From RUG12519 sp045649685 (GTDB lineage Bacteria > Bacillota > Clostridia > Oscillospirales > Ruminococcaceae), in the NCBI GenBank assembly GCA_045649685.1, contig JAZRQJ010000015.1:74162-138161 (forward strand): DNA of 64,000 nt. Reading direction: 5' to 3'. A program made the translations under genes and the position numbers. Positions 53,690-61,100 of the stretch are shown piece after piece (the stretch's first letter is position 1; each line of letters starts with the position of its first letter). The notes below the pieces were generated by a model. That model saw nothing but the letters and a program-made list of their open reading frames with translations. It made no database searches and was not told where the DNA came from.

Positions 53690-54520
53690 GTGAATGGTGA
53701 TTATTTTAATAAAGAGTTTTTGATTAACGGTGAAATTGAAGAAGAAGAAAAAAAAGATTGTGAGATAAAAAATGTAAATAGTAAAAAAAAATGTAATTTG
53801 TTTCTTAGTGTTGTGTGTTTTCAAACATTTTTGTGTGTTTTTTTAATGGCGATTCTTGGAGGTTTAAAACTTATATCACCGGACATGTATACAGTTGTAG
53901 GACAACAAATAAAAACTTCATTAGAGGGAGAAGAACTAAAAAGTGAACTAAAAAATATTTTAGAAAAAATAAAACTTTCTTTGAGTGAACTGAAACCGAT
54001 TGATTTAGAGAATATGGTAAATAATGATGAAATAGAATCTGAATTAATGGTGCAGCCGTTGGAAAATGATTTGGAAAACTCAATTGATAATTTAATAGTG
54101 CACGATAATGGAGATATAACATTTTATGAATTTAAGCAGCCAGCTCAGGGGAGAATATCATCTAAATTTGGAAGAAGAGAGAGTCCATTAACAGGAAAGC
54201 CGAATGAGGTACATAATGGAGTTGATATTGTTGTTGGAGATGGAACGCCTGTTATAGCTATGGCAGATGGGGTAGTAACCAAAAAATCAAGTTCTAAATG
54301 GTTTGGAAACTTTTTCTTTATACAACACGCGGATGGATATGAGTCGTTATATGCTCATTGTAGTGAGATATTAGTTGAACCTGGTAATAGTGTTGAGGGG
54401 GGACAATTAGTAGCCAAATCTGGACATAGTGGTTTGGTTACAGGACCCCATCTTCATTTTGGTATAAAAAAAGACGGTAAATGGATAGATCCGTCTAGAA
54501 TATTTCCTAAACTTGTATGA
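53690..54520 (+). CDS. SpoIVFA-like protein with M23 (LytM) domain
   Basis: This 276-residue protein has an N-terminal acidic cytoplasmic part, one transmembrane segment (about residues 40-60), a helical stalk rich in Glu and Leu, and a C-terminal M23 domain. The M23 metal residues look intact: HNGVD (His about 175) and HLHFG (His about 254-256). It overlaps the SpoIVFB-like gene by 4 nt (ATGA). In Bacillus SpoIVFA holds and inhibits SpoIVFB, and its LytM domain is degenerate. Here it appears complete, so a peptidoglycan role is possible. The start is GTG 53690, placed 9 nt after AGAGG. Confidence 0.75.
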   Translation: MNGDYFNKEFLINGEIEEEEKKDCEIKNVNSKKKCNLFLSVVCFQTFLCVFLMAILGGLKLISPDMYTVVGQQIKTSLEGEELKSELKNILEKIKLSLSELKPIDLENMVNNDEIESELMVQPLENDLENSIDNLIVHDNGDITFYEFKQPAQGRISSKFGRRESPLTGKPNEVHNGVDIVVGDGTPVIAMADGVVTKKSSSKWFGNFFFIQHADGYESLYAHCSEILVEPGNSVEGGQLVAKSGHSGLVTGPHLHFGIKKDGKWIDPSRIFPKLV

Positions 54521-55092
54521 TTAGATTTAGAATTTTTGGAGTCAATTTTTCAGTTTCTTTTTTATACATATGTTTAATTTCTATTTTTTTATTATATGAT
54601 ACATCGGGAATTGTAATGTGGGGTATATTTTCTTCGCTTTTTCACGAAAGTTTTCATATTATTCTTTTGTGTATTTTTTCATCCAAGCCTAAGCGCATTT
54701 GCTTTGAATTGAGTGGAATTAAATTAATAAAGTCGAATGAGTTAAATTTTTTACAGGATATAATTGTTTTGATTTCGGGTTGTTTTGGAAATTTAATACT
54801 ATTTTTTATATGCTGTAAATTTAATATGCGCATAGGCGCAGTGGTTAATTTATGTTTGTTTATGTTTAATTTGTTGCCAAGCATAACTTTAGATGGAGGA
54901 CAAATATTATTTAGAGTATTTGAGAGATTCTTTGATTTTAATATTTGTTTAAAAATATGCTTTGTAATTTCAACATGTATAGCTGTTTTTTTGATGATTG
55001 TTGGAATTATTGTAATTATATATTTTAAAAATCCAACTTTGTTTTTTACTGGCGTTATGGTTATGTTTTCTTCATGTTGTGGAAATTTTTAA
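54517..55092 (+). CDS. spoIVFB: SpoIVFB-like M50 site-2 protease
   Basis: This small intramembrane metalloprotease has 191 residues and five to six hydrophobic segments. The zinc motif HESFH (HEXXH, about residues 43-47) is in the second segment, and LLPSITLDGGQ supplies the third ligand (about residue 126). SpoIVFB cleaves pro-sigma-K in the mother cell of Bacillus. The overlap with the SpoIVFA-like gene supports the assignment. The sigK gene is not in the window. Confidence 0.85.
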   Translation: MIRFRIFGVNFSVSFLYICLISIFLLYDTSGIVMWGIFSSLFHESFHIILLCIFSSKPKRICFELSGIKLIKSNELNFLQDIIVLISGCFGNLILFFICCKFNMRIGAVVNLCLFMFNLLPSITLDGGQILFRVFERFFDFNICLKICFVISTCIAVFLMIVGIIVIIYFKNPTLFFTGVMVMFSSCCGNF

Positions 55093-55104
55093 TGTAAAGA
55101 TTTT

Positions 55105-55992
55105 TTATTTAGTAGAGAAAGCCCACAAATTTCTAATTTGAGGTGCTATTCTATCATAATCCCATAATATGTTACTTCTTTTTTTGCTGTTTGGATCATG
55201 TACTTTAATTTTGTCGTTTTCTACTCCTGCTAGAACAATTATGTGACTTTTAGTTGTAAAATCTCCTGCTTTGACCGAACATATAATTGGTTTTCCATTT
55301 TTTAAAGCATCAAAAATAGTATTTTTGTCTACACTTAATTGATTGCTTTTTATTCCGAAATGTCCACTTATTCCTGTCATTAAATTCCAACTTGTGCCCA
55401 CTGACTTAACATAATAACCGTGATTTGTTGAAAATTTTGCTATTTGTTGTGGTGTGATTAAATTGTTTCCAGTTAACCCTGTAATAACCATTGAGAGTGC
55501 AGTTGGGCCGCACCCATTTACAGCTATAATATTATCTCCATAATTTGAATATCCCCATCTTTCATCCCATTGTAATAGTAAGGGGATGTTTCCCTTAGTT
55601 ATTTTACCAATATTATCACTACCGGTATTACCTTTCATATGTGGATATTTTAAAACAAAATCTAACATATCAATATCGCGTGATAGCATATCAATAAGTT
55701 CTTTGGAATAATTTGAAGAGTTATTGATAATAGTATTTATTCTGCTATCTTGTTTTTTTAATTTATTAAGTCGTTCTTGAACAGTTCCTACATTGTTGTT
55801 GACACTTGATAGTTCGTCATAAGTAGGACTTTTTTCGAAGGATTCAGACATTACATTTTGCATTTGATTTTTTTCTGTATCTAATTTTGCTGTGGAATTT
55901 ATATATGTTCTACAGCCTATAATTAAAAAAATTGTTGTTAAGATAATAGTCAAAAATCCAATTTTTTTAATTTTTGGTTCAACTAAGTGCAT
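55105..55992 (-). CDS. C39-like cysteine peptidase lipoprotein
   Basis: This 295-residue protein starts with a membrane segment ending in a lipobox-like LIIGC (about residues 23-27), then has a coiled region of about 110 residues. The C-terminal Peptidase_C39_2-type domain follows: LLLQWDERWGYSNYG, the catalytic NGCGPTALSM (Cys about 161), the His in KSHIIVLAG and the Asp in KVHDPNS. Such surface proteins may cleave peptides or act as processing enzymes. The ribosome site is weak (GGAG about 14 nt upstream). A paired inverted repeat lies between it and the sensor kinase gene. It is different from the papain-like cluster at 23-33 kb. Confidence 0.8.
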   Translation of the reverse strand: MHLVEPKIKKIGFLTIILTTIFLIIGCRTYINSTAKLDTEKNQMQNVMSESFEKSPTYDELSSVNNNVGTVQERLNKLKKQDSRINTIINNSSNYSKELIDMLSRDIDMLDFVLKYPHMKGNTGSDNIGKITKGNIPLLLQWDERWGYSNYGDNIIAVNGCGPTALSMVITGLTGNNLITPQQIAKFSTNHGYYVKSVGTSWNLMTGISGHFGIKSNQLSVDKNTIFDALKNGKPIICSVKAGDFTTKSHIIVLAGVENDKIKVHDPNSKKRSNILWDYDRIAPQIRNLWAFSTK

Positions 55993-56013
55993 AGTCTATG
56001 TGCAACTCCGATC

Positions 56014-56053
56014 ATTCTAAAATAATACTAATAAAGTATATCAATTTTAGAAT
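56014..56053. promoter_or_regulatory. Nested inverted repeat upstream of the C39-like gene
   Basis: ATTCTAAAAT (56014-56023) is inverted at 56044-56053, and inside it ATACT (56025-56029) is inverted at 56035-56039. No T-tract follows on the minus strand, so it is more likely an operator or RNA element than a terminator. Confidence 0.45.
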
Positions 56054-56091
56054 AACCATTTTTTAATTGAATCTTATTAAATTCTTAAAAA

Positions 56092-57215
56092 TTACTTAAG
56101 ATTTTTAACAGGTAATTGAATATAAAATTTAATATATTCATCATCACTTGTAGCATGAACATTTCCGTCATGAAGATTTATGATTTCTTTAACTATGGCC
56201 AGACCTAATCCACTGCCTCCAGTTCTGCTTGTACGAGATGAATCAACACGATAGAATTTTTCAAATATTTTATCAAGTTTTTCTTTAGGTATTTTCTTTG
56301 CTCTGTTGCTTATCAAAATATCAACTTTATCATCATGCGTGATTGTTTCAATTTTGATTGTTTTATCTATGCTGTAGTTAATTGCATTTTTCAGTAAATT
56401 ATTAAATACCCTATATAATTTGTCTGGATCTGCATAGATTTTTATGTTTTCATTAGGAATATATTTAATTTCTTTTTCCAAATCTTTTAAAATGGGATAA
56501 AAATCATCTATAATTTGTTCTATCATCATGTTCAAGTTTACTTCTTGTTTTTCTAAAATAATTGTTTCTGAATTAAATCTTGCAATATAAAACAATTCAT
56601 TTATTAGATCTTCAAGTTTATATGATTTTTCTAATGCGATTTTTATATATTTTTCTCTTTGCTGGTTAGGCATATCTTTTGCTTCGTCAATTAAAGAAAA
56701 ATATCCAATTAAGGATGTTAGAGGTGTTTTTAGATCGTGTGCGAGATATACAATTAAATCATTTTTTCTTTTTTCACTTTCTTTTGCTAATCGAGCATTT
56801 TTTTCTGATTTCATTTTTAAAATATTCATTTTATTTTGGATTTCTTCCAATTCATCGGGTAACTCTATTATGTTAACATTTTCATCTAATAGTTTGTTTG
56901 AAGCATCGGATACTGCGCTTATATATGAGAATATTTTTTTAGCATTTTGTATAACAAAATCAAAACAAATATGGTCCATATTAAGAACAATAACATTATT
57001 GAATATAGTGTAAAATAGCCGCTATACCACAAATCTCTAATACCATAGTATAAAATTGGAGCTATATTGCATGCCCACTGAAAATCTAGTGTATTAATTA
57101 GAAGAAACGTGATTATAATGAATATAAGTGTTAATAGAGCAGCGAGTAATATTTTTAGCAAAAATTTTTTATATGTCTCTTTTAAAAGATTGTTGAGTGT
57201 ATTTTTATTTTTCAA
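56092..57215 (-). pseudogene. VanS-like sensor histidine kinase, frameshifted
   Basis: The N-terminal part (from TTG 57215) encodes two transmembrane segments and ends prematurely at 56919. The rest continues in another frame. The switch fits a run of seven A at 56940-56934 (minus strand), where LLYKMLKK should join IFSYISAVSDASNK. The downstream part has a HAMP-like linker, the H box AHDLKTPLTSLIGY, the N box NNLLKNAINYS and the G box GGSGLGLAIV, all intact. It overlaps the regulator gene by 11 nt. Relatives control glycopeptide resistance or other envelope responses. One base would restore it, so phase variation or an assembly error are alternatives to real decay. Confidence 0.75.
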
Positions 57216-57827
57216 TTTTATATCCCACTCCCCATACAGTTTTTATATATTTTGGATTTTTAGTGTTATCCTTTAATTTTTCTCGTATATGTCTAATATG
57301 AACCATTACTGTGTTATTATCTTTTTCATAGTATTTTTCTTTCCAAACCTTAATGAAAAGATCGTCAGTTTTGACAACATTGCCTCTGTTTTCGCATAGT
57401 ATCCACAAAATTTCAAATTCTATAGGAGTTAAGTTAATAAGATTAGAATTTAAATAAAATTCATGTGAATTTTTATTTATTTCGATATTTCTAAAATAAA
57501 TTATATTTTCGTCTTGTGTTTCGTCATTTTTGTTATATAATCATCTGCACCGAGTGTTAGACCATATATTTTGTCCATATCTTCTACTTTGGCTGTAACA
57601 AATATTATGGGGAAGTTATATTTTTCTCTTAGTTTTTTACACAAAGAAAATCCATCAATGTCTGGCATCATTACATCTAATATTGCTAAATCTATATCTA
57701 TATTTTTTAAATCATTTAAGATGTTTTCGCCGCTATAGTATTTGTAGACATTATATCCTTCATTTTTCAAGTATATTTCTATCAAGTTTGCTATTTCTTT
57801 CTCATCATCTGCTATCAAAATATTCAT
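57205..57827 (-). pseudogene. VanR-like response regulator, internal deletion
   Basis: The receiver domain (from ATG 57827, ribosome site GAGGCGAG) is intact as far as ADDYITK, with the phosphorylated Asp in LAILDVMMPD. The frame then ends at a TAA near 57501. The downstream frame NIIYFRNIEINKNS leads into the winged-helix domain (LTPIEFEILWILCENRG ... VWGVGYKIEK) and runs to 57205. Compared with VanR-type proteins about 20 residues of the linker (the PF...RRY segment) are missing and the frame is shifted, which points to a small out-of-frame deletion. This cannot be explained by a homopolymer error. The two-component system is therefore probably not functional. Confidence 0.75.
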
Positions 57828-58041
57828 TTGTCTCGCCTCTTTGTTAAATTTGAAGTTTTTTAACATATAATTTAAGTATAGCATACATAATTTAACTTGT
57901 ATAATATTTTGAACATAGTTATTTTTGAAAGATGTGGTTTAATTTCAAATGGGAAGAGTTAAATATAATAATAAAAAATAACATTATTAAATTAAAAATT
58001 TATTTTAGATTAAATACAATTAATTATTATGTCGAATTTTG

Positions 58042-58070
58042 TTTACACGATTTGAGTGCTGTGGTAAAAT
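58042..58070 (+). promoter_or_regulatory. Sigma-A promoter of the giant secreted protein gene
   Basis: TTTACA (58042-58047), 17-nt spacer, TAAAAT (58065-58070), 50 nt before the start codon. The rest of 57885-58119 is AT-rich with no other gene. Confidence 0.65.
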
Positions 58071-58073
58071 TAC

Positions 58074-58089
58074 TTTGTTTGCAAACAAA
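58074..58089. promoter_or_regulatory. 16-bp perfect palindrome near the transcription start
   Basis: TTTGTTTGCAAACAAA is fully self-complementary and lies directly after the -10 box, between it and the ribosome site. This is the expected place for a repressor operator. Confidence 0.55.
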
Positions 58090-58119
58090 ATGACGAAAAA
58101 GGAAGGAATATGTAACAAG

Positions 58120-61100
58120 ATGTCAAAAAAAGTGATGACAATTTCTATAAGCATTATTATGTTAATTGTAACGATGACAAATATAGTATTGCCGGTGTAT
58201 GCGGTAAATACTAAACAACAATTTTCTCAACCTATACCATCTGGAGTATATTGTATACAAAGTATGGGTGGAAAGAATGCTAATAATCAGGATATGTTTT
58301 GTGATGTTCTTGGACCAACTAGAGAAGATAGCGCTATTATTCAAATATGGGCAAAACATGAATATTTTGGGGAGCAGTATGCTAGTCCACGATTCTTAAA
58401 TCAGGAATTTTATTTATGGTGTGATCCAGACGATGGATGTTATACAATAATTCCCATGCATACGGTGATTAACGAAAAAAAGGAGATAATTGAAGATTCT
58501 CCTAAGTGTATTGGTGTAGAGAATGCTGCTGCTGGAACTAAGCTAGTGCAGCGCGATTTATCTTTTGATGATAACTTTAAGTGGTCAATAAGTAATGTTG
58601 GTAATGGGCAAATTGAATTTACGCTTAAATCTACTCTGAAATCTAATAATAAGCTTAAAATTGAGGTTTGTAAAGATTCGCATGGTTATTATAATGGTTC
58701 ACGTTTGCAACTAAACATTCAAAACGATTCACCAGATCAAAGATTTAAATTAAGTAAATGGGAACCTTCAAAAAAGGGTATAAATTCTAGAATGGCTAAT
58801 GAGGCTATAAAAGCTATAGCTGATAGAATGGCAGGATTTCCTAAAACAGTACCATCTGGGGTATATTGTATACAAAGTATGGGTGGAAAGAATGCTAGTA
58901 ATCAGGATATGTTTTTGGATATTTGTGGAGCATTTAAGGACGACAACATACCTCTTCAAATATATACGAAACATGAATATTTTGGACAACAGTATACTAG
59001 TCCACAATTCTTAAATCAGGAATTTTATTTATGGCGTGATCCTGAGGATGACGGATATTATACAATTGTTCCCATGCATACAGTATTTGATGGAAAAAAT
59101 GTAAATATAGATTCGGCTAAGTGTATTGGTTTAGAAGATGTTAATGGTGGAGTTGGAACGAATGTAACACAACGTGATTTGTGCTTTGAGGATCATTGTA
59201 AATGGAAAGTAAAGCATATTGGACATGGGAAATATGAATTTACGCTGAAATCTAATGGCCTTAAACTTGATGTGCGTTTAGATGGAAATGGTTATCACGA
59301 CGGTTTACGCTTGCAAGTAAACAATGAAAATAAATCAAATGCTCAAAAGTTTAAATTGAATTTTTGGAAACCTTCAAAAAAGGGTGTAGAAAATAAATGT
59401 GCTCAAAAAGCTAGAAGGGTTATAGATTCTCAAATTACAAATTTTTATTATGGAAACAGATGTAAAATACCTCAAACAGTACCGTCTGGAGTATATCGTA
59501 TACAAAGTATGGGTGGAAAGAATGCCAATAATCAGGATATGTTTTGTGATGTTCTTGGACCAACTAGAGAAGATAGCGCTATTATTCAAATATGGGCAAA
59601 ACATGAATATTTTGGGGAGCAGTATGCTAGTCCACGATTCTTAAATCAGGAATTTTATTTATGGCGAGATCCTGAAGATGGATGTTATACAATAATTCCC
59701 ATGCATACGGTGATTAACGAAAAAAAGGAGATAATTGAAGATTCTCCTAAGTGTATTGGTGCCGAGAATATTGCTGCTGGAACTAAAGTAGTGCAGCGCG
59801 ATTTATCTTTTGATGACAACTTTAAGTGGGCGATAAGTAATTGTGGTAATGGGCAAGTTGAATTTACACTTAAATCTACTTTGAAATCTAGTAATCCGCT
59901 TAAACTTGAGGTTTTTAAAGATGCACAGGGTTATCATAACGGTTCACTTTTGCAGTTATATGATGCAAATGATAAGCCTAATCAAAAATTTAAATTAAGT
60001 GGCTGGGAACCTTCAAAAAAGGCTATAAATCCTAGAGAAGCTAGGGATGCTATAAAAGCTATATCCGATAGAATGGCAGGATTTCCTAAAACAGTACCCT
60101 CTGGAGCATATTGTATACAAAGTATGGTTGGAAAAAATCCTGAAAGCAATATGTATATGTTTTTGGACGTTTGGGGACCATTTAAAGAAGATAATATAGC
60201 TTTTCAAACGTATAACAAACATGAATATTTTGGGGAGCAGTATGCTAGTCCACGATTCTTAAATCAGGAATTTTATTTATGGCGAGATCCTGAAGATGGA
60301 TGTTATACAATTATTCCAATTTATTCAGTATTTGATGGAAAAAATGTAGATATAAATTCTGCTAAGTGTATTGGTTTAGAAAATTTTAAAGGTGGAGTTG
60401 GAACAACCGTAACACAACGTAATTTGTGCTTTGAGGATCATTGTAAATGGAAAATAAAGTATGTTGGACATGGAAAATATGAGTTTATATTAAAATCTAA
60501 TGGGCTTAAATTAGATGTTCGTTTAGATGGAAATGGTTATCACAACGGTTTACGTTTGCAAGTAAACAATGAAAATAAATCAAATGCTCAAAAATTTAAA
60601 TTAAGTTTTTGGAAACCTTCAAAAAAGAGAGTAGAAAATAAGTGTGCTCAAAATGCTAAAAGGGATATACATTCTAAAATTACAAAGTTTTATCGTGAAA
60701 ATGGACGTAAGTTACCTCAAACCGTAGAACCTGGGGTATATAACATAAAAAGTATGGTTGGACCAGACAAAGTTCTAGATGTGCAGAGTTTAAGTTGCGA
60801 TGACAATGCAATTCTTCAAATATATCCAAAAAATTTAAATTGTATATTTAATGGTATGCAGATAGGCAGCCCATATGGAAGTGTAAATCAGCAATTTTAT
60901 TTATGGCGTGATCCCAAGGATGGATATTATACAATTATTCCTATACATGCATTGAATAATGCTAAATGTATTGGTTTAGAAAATTCCAACGGGGGAGTTG
61001 GAACGAAAGTAAAGCAACGTAATTTGTCATTTACTGATAGTTTTAAATGGCAAATATCATCTGTTGGAAATGGACAATATGAATTTATATTAAAATCTAA

